Assembly (NCBI GenBank): GCA_951640165.1
Contig: OX621252.1
Location: 11,626,501 to 11,690,500, forward strand
Direction: 5' to 3'
Length of the DNA stretch: 64,000 nucleotides
DNA from: Pseudoips prasinana
Taxonomy: Eukaryota; Arthropoda; Insecta; Lepidoptera; Nolidae
Made by a program: the position numbers and the translations under genes. Shown one piece after another: positions 55,030 through 64,000 of the stretch (position 1 is the stretch's first letter; the number at the start of each line of letters is the position of its first letter). Below the pieces are notes generated by a model, which saw only the letters and a program-made list of their open reading frames with translations, ran no database searches and was not told the DNA's origin.

Positions 55030-55285
55030 GGATGGGAATTGCCGTGGCTAGTCTGGAAGTCGTTGAATAGGCTTCGAACCCAGGTTGGTCGTAGAAAACT
55101 TGTTCAGATGGGGACATCAATGATCGCAGCCTTCGATGCAAATGTGGTATAGTCCCACAGACAATGGAATACCTGTTATCATGTCGCGCGTGCCCTTACA
55201 ACTGCACGCTTAAAGAATTTATGGAAACTACCCATAATGCGATTCTCGTGGCCAAGTTTTGGGCGGACACAATTTAGATTGCCAT
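55030..55285 (+). pseudogene. LINE C-terminal remnant
   Basis: Pieces in different frames read 'WKSLNRLRTQVGR', then 'CGIVPQTMEYLLSCRACPY', 'NCTLKEFMETTHNAILVAKF' and 'WADTI' followed by a stop. They resemble the last ~70 residues (Cys/His knuckle, 'aqFWA.ti') of a lepidopteran LINE. At least one frameshift and a stop; no RT core. The sequence after the stop ('attgccatcgactcgc') is also the left arm of the next hairpin. Confidence 0.6.
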
Positions 55286-55423
55286 CGACTCGCTATGAAG
55301 GAGAAGTATGGATCCCTAACTTTTTGAAAATTAATATGTTCACCGGAGATACTACACTATCTCCGGTGAACATATTAATTTTCAAAAAGTTAGGGATCCA
55401 TACTTCTCCTTCATAGCGAGTCG
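55286..55423. repeat. Perfect 66-bp inverted duplication, 6-nt loop
   Basis: 55286-55351 is exactly mirrored by 55358-55423 (loop 'ctacac'). The left arm begins in LINE 3' sequence; the right arm ends exactly where Helitron-like sequence starts. Confidence 0.95.
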
Positions 55424-55535
55424 TTCCCAACAGTGAAAGAATTTTTCAAATCGGTCTAGTAGTTTCGGAGCCTATTCAATACAAACAAACAAAAAAACAA
55501 TCAAATCTATCCTCTTTATAATATTAGTGTAAATT
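55424..55535 (-). mobile_element. Helitron-like 5'-end fragment
   Basis: On the minus strand: 'actaatattataaagaggat', 'tgaataggctccgaaactac' and 'tagaccgatttgaaaaattc' + 'tttcactgttggg', the usual start of a lepidopteran Helitron-like family. Confidence 0.6.
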
Positions 55536-55783
55536 ACAGGATATCGCTAGCGCGTTGCCGATCCAGCTGCAACCTTTTCTCTTATTTGAATATCAATGCA
55601 TAATACGTAGAATGTAGCTCCGTACATAAATAATGCAATCGTATATGATATATACTGTTAGGAACAGGTCTAACGTGTGAGGATGACCTTTCTGCCGGAG
55701 GCAGGAGGAACGTTGTTTGAAAGTTAGCTCCTTGTGCAAGTTCTACCGCCTACACTACCATAGTACACACATCACACTAATAT

Positions 55784-55970
55784 TATAAAGCCGAAAGTTT
55801 GTGAGTGTGTGACTGTGTGAGTGTGTATGTTTGTTGTGTCTTCACGTATAAACGGCTGGAGCGATTTTAATAAAATTTGGTATGGAGTTAGCTGACACCC
55901 TGGATTAACACGTAGGCTATAATTTATAAATTTTAATGCGGGTAAAACCGCGAGTCACAGCTAGTAAATA
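55784..55970 (+). mobile_element. Helitron-like (Lep1-type) element
   Basis: 'cacactaatattataaagcc', 'gaaagtttgtgagtgtgtga' and a terminal 'gcgggtaaaaccgcgagtca' + 'cagctagt'. Confidence 0.65.
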
Positions 55971-55984
55971 AGTAATAATAATGT

Positions 55985-56362
55985 CCTCCTAGTCGAATTT
56001 CGGCCACGGCGGCCAGTCCCACTAAGTCTAGTGGGACTGGCCGCCCTGGCCGAAATTATTGAAATTATAGGCAAGCCCGGGTGTCCGGGACATATTATAT
56101 GTGCTCAAGTGTGTGCGCAAACACAAGAGCACTTTCTATTCTCATGATCCGATAGGAAGACTAGCGACACGACCGGAAAGTGGTCAGGTACAGGACCAAC
56201 GGCTTTACGTGCTCTCTGAGGCACTGTAAAACCGCAATGTCCCAGACTTCGGGCTGATAGTAAGAATTTTTGCTCATCTCAAAATCACTTTTGGCTCGAC
56301 CCAGGATTTGAACCTAGGTCCTCGTTATCTGCGGTTGAACCCGCCACCGCTAGTACACACAC
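55985..56362 (-). mobile_element. tRNA-derived SINE (class C) with a folded-back end
   Basis: On the minus strand: inverse of 'cgacccaggatttgaaccta' (B-box), 'gagcacgtaaagccg' module, 'gatccgataggaagactagc' + 'gacacgaccggaaag' region and 'ggccgaaatt' 3' end. Here that 3' end is present twice, inverted, around 'agtc' (55996-56057). Confidence 0.75.
55996..56057. repeat. 29-bp inverted duplication of the SINE 3' end, 4-nt loop
   Basis: 55996-56024 pairs with 56029-56057 with one mismatch. The complete SINE at 56943-57300 has this motif ('gactggccgcc..gtggccgaaatt') once. Confidence 0.9.
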
Positions 56363-56417
56363 AAGGAATATAAGTGATGTTTACTGTAAGTAGAAATGAA
56401 TTGTCTATATCTATAGT

Positions 56418-56723
56418 TATAATAAAATCGTAGGAAATTCGAAACTGTACATTGAATATTTTTTAAAAGGATACTTGGGGCGTAATCTACAATCGACATC
56501 GAAGTCAAAAATATAGATTTTAGAATTTTTGTCTGTGTGTCTGTTTGTCTGTATGTATGTCCGGGCTAAACTCAAAAAGATCAGCATGGATTTACTTAAA
56601 ATTTTGCGTGAATATTACTAAGAGGTCGGGTCAACATATAGGCTCCATATTATCACGCTATCACATACGGCTGTGATAATTTGTAAAGTTTCACGGCGGT
56701 AAAACCGCGGGGCACAGCTAGTA
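56418..56723 (+). mobile_element. Helitron-like element, subfamily H2 copy 4
   Basis: 'tataataaaatcgtaggaaa' through 'gtatgtatgtccgggctaaa' to 'taaaaccgcggggcacagct' + 'agt'; minor deletions relative to 10351. Confidence 0.65.
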
Positions 56724-56942
56724 AGTTTATAAATGACTGTTGACTCCATAAACAAAATACATACATACGAACGCGTGATTGCATTTTAGTGGGCCATCCG
56801 TTAGGGCCAAATTATCTTTTCTCGTAAAATAAATAGCTATAATTTAAAATGTTCATAAAATACGTCTGTGAGATTACAATATGACTAATGAATGACGCAT
56901 ATAACTAGGTGTTTTGTGTAGGTAGTATGAGTTTGTTGATGA

Positions 56943-57300
56943 CTGCCTCGTTGGTCTAGCGGCAGCGTGTTCACCCGCGAGTACGAGGTCCTAGGTTCAA
57001 ATCCCGGGTCGGGCCAAAAAGTGATTTTTAGGTTTATTTCGTAAAAAGGAATTTTTCCTTATCAGCCCGAAGTCGGGGAGTTGGCGGTATTATATTTCCG
57101 TGCTTCGGATTGCACGTAAAGCTGACCTGACCTCTTTCCGGTCGTGTCTCTAGTCATCCCACCGGATCGTGAGAGTGATGGATTAGAAAGTGCCCCTGTG
57201 TGTGCGCACACACTTGTGCACTATAATATGTCCTGCACAGTTGGCTAATCTCCATTGAGACTGGCCGCCCCGTGGCCGAAATTCGGCCGGGAGTGCATTA
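56943..57300 (+). mobile_element. tRNA-derived SINE (class C), complete
   Basis: Head with A-box-like 'tggtctagcggcagcgtg' and B-box 'ggttcaaatcccgggtcggg', then 'agcccgaagtcggggagttg', 'ccgtgcttcggattgcacgt', 'ctctttccggtcgtgtctct', 'cactataatatgtcctgcac' and 3' end 'cattgagactggccgccccg'. A 'tattattataa' tail follows. Reference for 5150 and 55985. Confidence 0.85.
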
Positions 57301-57309
57301 TTATTATAA

Positions 57310-58010
57310 GTATGTTAACAGATTTGAACAAATCTGAGTTATCCTGGATGGGTGGCAGCCCTACTATACTATACCGATTGGTGTTTATATGATATACAAA
57401 CAGCGTCAATATCTTATCATGACACAAATATTTTGCGGGTTCGTCAAGGACAAATTTGCACAAATCTGAGGAAGATGGGATTGGTGACAGCCCTAACTAT
57501 ACTACAGTGATTGGTATTTATATGTTATACGGACAGTGTCAACCGTTTTGTAGCTCCGCCGTAGATAGTTATGCAGTTCACCATTACCAAGGATTTTTAA
57601 ATAAGTTTTATTGAAACTAAGTATTATTTGTCGTTTGATTCATCATGACTTTTTTAACACAAAAATTGTGTGGGTCCCTCAAGGACAAATTTGCACAAAT
57701 CTGAGGAATCCCGAATAGGTGGCAGCCCTAACTATACTTCACTGATTGGTATTTATATGTTATACGGACAGCGTCAACCGTTTTGTAGCCCCGCTGTAGA
57801 TAGTAATGCAGTTTACTATTACCAAGGATGATTAAATAAGTTTTATCGTAACTAAGTATTATTTATCATTTGATTCATCATGACTATTTGACACAAATAT
57901 TGTGCGGGTTCGTCAAGGACAAATTTGCACAAATCTGAGGACGATTGGATTGGTGACAGCCCTAACTATACTGCACTGGTTGATGTTTATATGATTGATG
58001 TAGGTACATT
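57310..58010 (+). repeat. ~235-bp tandem array
   Basis: 'caaggacaaatttgcacaaa' at 57445, 57680 and 57914 (spacings 235 and 234) is followed in each unit by 'ggtgacagccctaactatac'-like sequence and 'gtcaaccgttttgtagc'. A partial first unit begins at ~57,320. No coding frame. Confidence 0.85.
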
Positions 58011-58164
58011 TTTATACATTTGTGTTAGACTGATAGTAATAATTCGCTGTACCTAATTATTTGTTATCAGTTTTTTCGTTTCCGCTGTACATGTATCAAA
58101 CATGTATATTATACACAATTTTGAGAGATTTCATGCGAACTAAGTTTAGTCCCTGTTAGATGAT

Positions 58165-58478
58165 AGACGGAACCCTAAAAACGGATTTTTAGGGTTCCGT
58201 ACCCAAAAGGTAAAATGGGACGCTATTACTAAGACTTCGCTGTTTGTCTGTCTGTCCGTCTGTCACCAGGCTGTATCTCATGAACCGTGATAGTTAGACA
58301 GTTGAAATTTTCGCAGATGGTGTATTTCTGGTGGCGCTATAACAAAAAATAGAAATAAATATTTAAGGGGGCTCCCATACAATCCATATCCCATACGTGA
58401 TATTTTTGCTCGTATTTATAGATAATGATACGGAACCCTTCGTGTGCGAGTCCGACTCGCACTTGGCCGGTTTTTGCT
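58165..58478 (-). mobile_element. 'ccggccaagtgcgagtcgg' repeat, inverted copy
   Basis: 'ttagggttccgtacccaaaa' to 'gagtccgactcgcacttggc' + 'cggtttt' is the inverse of 18368-18652. The start 'aaccctaaaaacggattttt' + 'agggtt' duplicates its own end. Confidence 0.75.
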
Positions 58479-59360
58479 GTTATAAAGCTTTCAGGTTTGA
58501 CTTGAACTATACATTAGTAGCATAGAATTACTAATATTTTTTCATTATTTATTATATTATGAATCCATTCAATATTTCATTGTTAAAAGTAAGAAAGTAA
58601 TATATTTTTATATAAAATTTTGATAATAATAAAAAAAAGAATATTTCTTTTCTAGACGATTGCATTTTGTTAAATTTATTCTATCGTTCGTAGGTTAACA
58701 GCAGAGTCCACATTGACAGAGGGGACTGGCTTATTATTTCGCAGTTTACTATGTTCATTTAAAAGAAAAGTGCGTGAGCATTTACATCGCAAATTGTTAG
58801 CAGAAACCCCCCAGTAATAAATTAAATATGTGTTTCAGTATCGGATTTTATAGTATAGTATCATATAGTATAGTATTATATAGTATAGTATTATATAATA
58901 TAGTATTGTATAGTATATTATAGTATTATTGTGTTGTCCAGTTCTTACTATTTTAGAAGTCGCTTAGTATAGCCCCTACTTTCTTACTTTCTAATAATTG
59001 TATGATCCGTGCACCTACCATGCTATCTCACCGTAAGGTTGACTGGCCTAAAATGCCTTGGGCATTAAGTCCGCCATTGTATTATTTAATGTGCATAAAT
59101 TTATAAATAAAATAAAGAATAATAATAAATAAACTATTTCGTTTTAGTTTGAAATGTGTTATTAATACACCTTAAATGCAATTGCAATTGTGAACATATC
59201 AGTTATCCATATTTCTAGAAACAAAGCCGATGAATAGCACGTACATCCTCTGTCAGGATGTTGTGACTATGATGTTATGACTTAAGATGACTCATGAATT
59301 GATCTGCCACTGTGTATCGTTCTTAACGGCAGAGCGTCTATCCCGGGTTAACAGAGGGTA
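58479..59360. other. AT-rich stretch with a TATAGTA microsatellite
   Basis: 58850-58930 is an imperfect run of 'tatagtatagtat' units. Remainder unassigned. Confidence 0.5.
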
Positions 59361-59560
59361 CTGGGCTTTTACCGGCTAAGTCGCCGAACATCGATTTCTT
59401 AAATGACGTTCAAAAACATAAAGGATAAAAATAACTTAATCAATCGTTAAATCGGCTTCCATGACCACATGTGACGGTATAAATGGTCCGGAATAGATAG
59501 TCAACGTTGAAGCCGATTTAACGATTGATTAAGTAAATTTTAACCTTTATTTATTTGAAG
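59361..59560. mobile_element. MITE, copy 4 (one end lost)
   Basis: 'accggctaagtcgccgaaca' end and 'acttaatcaatcgttaaatc' / 'gatttaacgattgattaagt' arms as in copy 2. It stops at 'ttatttgaaggccgg' without the right terminal repeat. Confidence 0.75.
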
Positions 59561-60480
59561 GCCGGCCTGGTTTGATAACCACCGGACGACTAAATAATGT
59601 ATGAATTACCAATTTTGAGTTTATAAAATTTATAGTACTAATATCAAAACTGTTAGTGTCGATATTAGTAATATAATTTTTGTTTTTTAATATTAATTTA
59701 TATTTATTTAAAGTCTGACACCACAGCTATATGAAATTGTATATTCATACCTATAAATTAACGGAATGATTCATATCACCACATGGAGAGATATTAACTA
59801 TTCAAAGTGGGTGTCTATCTAGACACACGGTAGCGTGTCAAGCCAAGGTCAAGCGAACAGAACTGGTCAGCAGCACCGTGTATAATAATATTACACGTAC
59901 CATTTGGAGCCACTTTTGACCTCCTCATAACTCAAACACTCATATTATTATGTTGAGACTTGCAAGAAACATGTGCTCCAAATTTCATTAACACACCTTT
60001 TTCGGTTATTCAGAGTATATGAGACTGACCTATCGATCAAAACTCTATCCCAGTTCCAGAAGACCTAGAACGGTTTATGATCAAATTATGCATCTACATA
60101 CCTATGTATGTAGATGCATAAGGTTGGGTGAATACAAAGGAATAAATCGGAAACTAGTATTTTTTTATTCATGATTCTATTAGCAATTAGAAATTATTTC
60201 TTATAGTGCCTATAATACCTGTCATTAAGTATAAGCAATCACAATTGATGTCAGCTGGTCATTAAGTGGATATTAAAGTTTTCACATGAGTATAATTATA
60301 ATGAGTGTAATACTTACCACGTTTTTTAATCCATATAATCTTACAAAATATTTCAATATTATAGTTGACGATAGATAATTAAATAATAGGTAGTAACCAA
60401 GTCCGACCATAGGCTTGAATATATTATCCTAATTTATAAGAAGAAATACAATTTTAAGTTGTTATAAAATTTGTTGTGTT
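59561..60480. other. Unassigned AT-rich stretch with a 15-bp hairpin
   Basis: 60087-60101 is mirrored at 60106-60120 ('tatgcatctacatac', 4-nt loop). No gene recognised. Confidence 0.45.
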
Positions 60481-60639
60481 GTTATAATTAAATTTCAGGA
60501 CTGGCCATTAAACAGTTTATCGTTGAAGTCAACAACCAAGGCATATATCATAATATTGAACTTGGCTCTCATTTCACATTTATGTTTTTGATGGGATACC
60601 TTACTAAAACTAGAACACTTCAATCACGGCTACTTGAAA

Positions 60640-60995
60640 ATAGCTTATGAGTTGTTGAAAACTCTTTTATATTCTATAACAAACTTCCCAATGATATTAG
60701 AGAATTGTCTACGAATAAGTTTAAAAGAATTATTAAAGCCAAATTGTGTAGGGCATATTACAAAATTTCTGATTATTTAAGTGATAAAAGTGCTTGGGAT
60801 TGAGTTGTTCTGAGTCAACACACATGATTGTAGTTGATCTTAAGTATATTTTATTTTAAAAAAAGATTCCTACTGAGTTTTCTGGCAGTGTTTCTCAGTA
60901 GCTGCCACGTCATGCACTGCACGGTAGGGTAAAAAAAGTATGACGATTCCACATAAATGTAAAAATTTTACGGAATAAAGTACCTTTGACTTTGA
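60640..60995 (+). pseudogene. LINE C-terminal remnant and 3' UTR, copy 1
   Basis: 60645-60803 reads 'VENSFIFYNKLPNDIRELST', 'NKFKRIIKAKLCRAYYKISD', 'YLSDKSAWD' and stop, resembling the C-terminus of CR1/jockey-type LINEs. The 3' UTR ('tttctcagtagctgccacgt') ends in 'tttgactttgactttgag', a short-repeat tail. Everything upstream of the C-terminus is missing. Confidence 0.65.
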
Positions 60996-60999
60996 CTTT

Positions 61000-61256
61000 G
61001 AGGCAGTGTGTACGCTTCTACAATAAAGTTCCTAATGACATCTGTCAACCAACAAATTTAAAACCAAACTTAAAGCTAAATTGTGTAGCAAGGCAAAACA
61101 AAGTATCCAGCCATGTTAATGACAAAATTGCATGGAATGAGTAGATTTAATTCAAAGCATTTAGATAATTTGATTGTAATTATATGTTAAGATGAACCTG
61201 TTTTAAAAAGGAGAGAAAAGTTTTTGGTAGTGTTTTCTCAGTAGCTCGGGTACAAA
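61000..61256 (+). pseudogene. LINE C-terminal remnant, copy 2
   Basis: 'VRFYNKVPNDIC' and, after a frameshift, 'HVNDKIAWNE' plus stop parallel copy 1. The UTR 'tagtgttttctcagtagctc' also matches. It lies directly downstream of copy 1, so two related 3' ends are stacked in the same orientation. Confidence 0.6.
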
Positions 61257-61258
61257 CA

Positions 61259-61525
61259 AACTGGCCAAGTGCGAGTGGGACTCGCGCACGAAGGGTTCCG
61301 TACCATTAAGTATAAAAACGAGCAAAAAATTCACATTTGTTGTATGGGACTCCCTTAAATATTTATTTTATTTATTTTTTTAGTATTTGTGTTATAGTGG
61401 CAACAGAAATACATCACCTGTGAAATTTTCAACTGTGTAACTATATACTAGTGACAGACGGACAGACAGACAGCGAAGTCTTAGTAATAGGGTCCCGTTT
61501 TACCCTTTGGGTACGGAACCGTAAA
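61259..61525 (+). mobile_element. 'ccggccaagtgcgagtcgg' repeat, copy 4
   Basis: 'actggccaagtgcgagtggg' to 'ccctttgggtacggaaccgt'; includes 'gacagacggacagacagaca'. Confidence 0.75.
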
Positions 61526-61976
61526 TAATGTGATGATTAAAACAATGTATTGTTATATATGACCGTCTATGACTATTCGATATCTCGCTCAGCTAAGGCA
61601 AAGTACTTAGATGACACAAACAAAGGCAAACTAATCTAATGTTATTATAGAAACCTTGATCAAGATCAAAACCATTATTTATCACCAATTCTAGAATGGA
61701 GTAAGAACCACTCAATGCGACAGGTAACTTTCAACCATAGTTGTAAGGCTGTACGATTCGAAATGCACCTGTATAAGTCCAGTGTATATTCCTTATTATG
61801 CTGTATGGTTCAATTTAGCTAGTTCCTAGCACTTAATGCTTTGTTGCAGTATAAAGTATTACGCATGTATTATCATAGCCAGACTTGAATTAGTTGCGAT
61901 AAAGTTGTTTTTATTCATTTAAGTTTTTGCAATAGCAAACCTGTTCACACAATATTATTTCCTGTGACTATTATAA
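61526..61976. other. Unassigned stretch
   Basis: No feature recognised. Confidence 0.4.
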
Positions 61977-62104
61977 GTTAGAGCAAAGTAAGTGTCGAAG
62001 CATACAAACTTTTACATTTAGAATATTAGTAGAATGGTTACCTACATTCTAATAATATTATAAATGTAAAAGTTTGTATGCTTCGACACTTACTTTACTC
62101 TAAC
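61977..62104. repeat. 60-bp-arm inverted duplication, 8-nt loop
   Basis: 61977-62036 pairs with 62045-62104 with about three mismatches; the outer 44 bp differ at one position. A SINE starts a few bases beyond the right arm. Confidence 0.92.
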
Positions 62105-62107
62105 TCT

Positions 62108-62245
62108 AACGACTGCCCATTGGTCTACCGGTAGCGTGTTTAAATCGCTGATAATGAAGTGCTGGGTTCAAAACCCGGGTCGGGCAAAAAGTGCTTTTGT
62201 GATTTCTGTCTATTACACGCCCGTGTCTCATGGCAACCGGACAAC
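62108..62245 (+). mobile_element. tRNA-derived SINE, truncated
   Basis: 'tggtctaccggtagcgtgtt' and B-box 'gggttcaaaacccgggtcgg' match the class C head. The class C body is replaced after ~75 bp by 'ttctgtctattacacgcccg' + 'tgtctcatggcaaccgg'. Confidence 0.65.
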
Positions 62246-62249
62246 TAAT

Positions 62250-62835
62250 AAATCTACTAATATTATAAATGCGTAAGTTTGTGAGAATGGACGTATGGAT
62301 GTTTGTTACTTTTTCACGCAAAACTATAGAACGGATATTGATGAGATTTTATGGTAATATAGCTCCGAATAACACATCCTACTAATATTATAAACGCGGA
62401 AGTTTGTTAGTATGGATGGAAGTTTGTTACTCTTTTACGTAAAAACTACTGAACAGATTTTAATGAAACTTTACAATAATATAGCTTATAACTCAGAATA
62501 ACACATAGTCTACAATTTATAAAGATCTTGTGTGAATTTTCCAAAATATGATGATAAGTGTCAAGTAAGTAGGAAAAATCTACCATCTGCGAGCTATTCC
62601 GGCGTGCACTACCAAAACCGCTAGAGGTACAATCCGACTAATATAATAAATGTGAAAGTTTGTGAGTATAGATGTATGTTTGTTATTCTTCGACGACACA
62701 AGTACTGAACGAATTTTGATGAAACTTTGTAGTAATATAGCTTATATATCCCAATAACACATAGGCTATAATATATAAAGTTTTACGCGGGTGAAACCGG
62801 GGGGCAAAGCTAGTAGGTTATAATTTACAATTTTA
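62250..62835 (+). mobile_element. Three stacked Helitron-like copies
   Basis: Element starts recur at ~62254 ('actaatattataaatgcg'), ~62380 ('actaatattataaacgcg') and ~62637 ('actaatataataaatgtg'). Each is followed by the 'agtttgt..gtatggatg' and 'aaaactactgaac' blocks. Only the last reaches a full terminal 'gcgggtgaaaccggggggca' + 'aagctagt', and a second terminal-like 'cgcggggcacaggtagt' follows. Confidence 0.65.
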
Positions 62836-62889
62836 ACGTTGGAAACGCGGGGCACAGGTAGTATAGTTATATATATTACTAACGCTGTA

Positions 62890-63025
62890 AATTAATTACA
62901 CACAGAACAAATAATCATAATCATCACACAAAAATTTGTACTGAGCGGGGATCGATCCCACGATCTCTGGCTTAGTACGTAGTTAGGGTCTCTAACCAAC
63001 TTTTACGCTCCCACACTGGATGAGA
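62890..63025 (-). mobile_element. tRNA-derived SINE
   Basis: On the minus strand: 'gtgggagcgtaaaagttggt', B-box 'tgggatcgatccccgctcag' and 'ttttgtgtgatgattatgat' body. Confidence 0.6.
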
Positions 63026-64000
63026 ACGGGTGGTGAAATTCGTCGACATCAACCACACTGCCACCACAGTTCATTTGTTACCATTAATTACCGCTTTTAT
63101 TTAATGTTTAGGTTCGCTAACAAACATTCTTTTGGTAAGCTGAAAACCACAAAACAACATTAGGTACTCTACGATAAAAAGTTTCAGGATCAGACGAGCT
63201 TGATAAAAATAACAAAACCGAAATAACAGTCATTCGGCTATATACTACGTTACTTACGTCATTTAGCCATCCTGTATAGTTACATATATCTATAGTTTCG
63301 TCTAAACAACACGTAGTATATGTGGTGGCACGACACTTAACACTACCTCAATGTATTGACGGTTGTGTAGCAAGCGATTTCATCGGCTGACTAAGAAAAC
63401 AAGTATTGTATACGTAGTACATCGTGGAGCTCTATTGTATAGGTGTTATTATACTGTCGGCACAACATTGTCAAGGTCCGAATAATAATATCTAGTGTGC
63501 ATACAATGTAAACAAGTCCGCATTCTATTTTTTATATACCGAAGTACTATGGTATATTTTGCATGAGATTTTCGCTTGAAACATGTTAAAATATACATAT
63601 AAAGTAATAATATAATTATTATTATTTATTTACTTATCTTATTCACAAAGGTTTCACATGTGTAATAAACTATAATTCCTTTGTGAGAGGCTGACGCCTA
63701 TAGTATTTCTGGGTCCCATCTTGACGTTGATTACATATTGTTAACAATAATATACATAATATGTACTTAATAGTCCAAGTTTATTGTATAAACATTAAAC
63801 TACAACGTATCAAAATTTCAGCTTGCCTCAAATACATAATTTGGTTAAAAAAAAATTTAGAGGTTGGTTTAGACCCGCTACCCGTCTGCCAGGTCTGCAG
63901 TTCCGTGTTGGGGTGTGTCTGAAGAGTTATAAGACAAGTTTTCAGCTTGCCTCAAATACCTGCCCAAAAATGCGTGCCAGCTCTCCTACTATAATCTATA
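63026..64000. other. AT-rich end of window
   Basis: No gene recognised. 'tttcagcttgcctcaaatac' occurs twice (63818 and 63940), a ~122-bp direct-repeat spacing that may be the start of a tandem unit cut by the window edge. Confidence 0.4.

Noticed and set aside
56943..57017. tRNA genes (also 771, 19033, 62108, inverse 36500, 46370)
   Set aside because: Heads have A/B-box-like motifs but poor cloverleafs and run straight into SINE bodies with multiple dispersed copies.

Overview
The window looks like AT-rich, repeat-saturated intergenic or intronic DNA of a butterfly or moth (Lepidoptera). The assignment rests on the repeat fauna. It contains an RTE-type LINE with a GATGAT tail, R1/jockey-like LINEs with lepidopteran-style C-termini, and tRNA-headed SINEs carrying the 'gtgcttcgg..gcacgt' body. 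It also contains Helitron-like ends finishing in 'cgcggggcacagctagt' and the dispersed 'ccggccaagtgcgagtcgg' repeat. No host gene is recognised with confidence. Family names come from recall of protein motifs and repeat sequences; no search was run.

Layout. 1-5.4 kb: a MITE cut by the window edge, LINE and SINE fragments and a ~197-bp satellite array (3.75-4.86 kb). 5.4-10 kb: a possible small host exon, SINEs, a LINE tail and a long Helitron-like element with an internal ~137-bp tandem repeat. 10-15 kb: Helitron copies, a mini-RTE, a dense cluster of snap-back palindromes and a decayed CR1/jockey-like LINE (13.86-15.03 kb). 15-28.9 kb: a decayed KRBA2-like integrase gene (16.0-16.7 kb, minus strand), a 5S-rRNA-derived SINE, many SINE/RTE fragments, a duplicated unit ending in a 125-bp-arm palindrome (23.5-24.2 kb), LINE wreckage and a long stretch without recognisable content.

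The one intact protein-coding gene is at 29.2-32.1 kb: a complete RTE retrotransposon (endonuclease plus reverse transcriptase) flanked by a 12-bp target-site duplication. Several shorter RTE copies joining its 5' and 3' ends lie elsewhere in the window and look like a non-autonomous family it could mobilise. 33-50 kb is mostly non-coding, with SINEs, a tandem array apparently derived from a SINE, hairpins and MITEs. 50.0-52.85 kb holds a 5'-truncated R1/I-like LINE with RNase H, killed by a premature stop and by loss of an RT catalytic aspartate. 53.0-54.4 kb is an internally deleted piggyBac-like transposon with matching terminal repeats. 54.4-64 kb is a mosaic of MITE, SINE, Helitron and LINE pieces plus a ~235-bp tandem array.

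The genes do not form a pathway; the logic is parasite and hyper-parasite. An apparently competent RTE is surrounded by derivatives that lack enzymes, and transposon insertions are nested in one another. The most unusual large-scale signal is the number of near-perfect, short-loop inverted duplications (arms 15-125 bp), several of which fold back on identifiable repeats.
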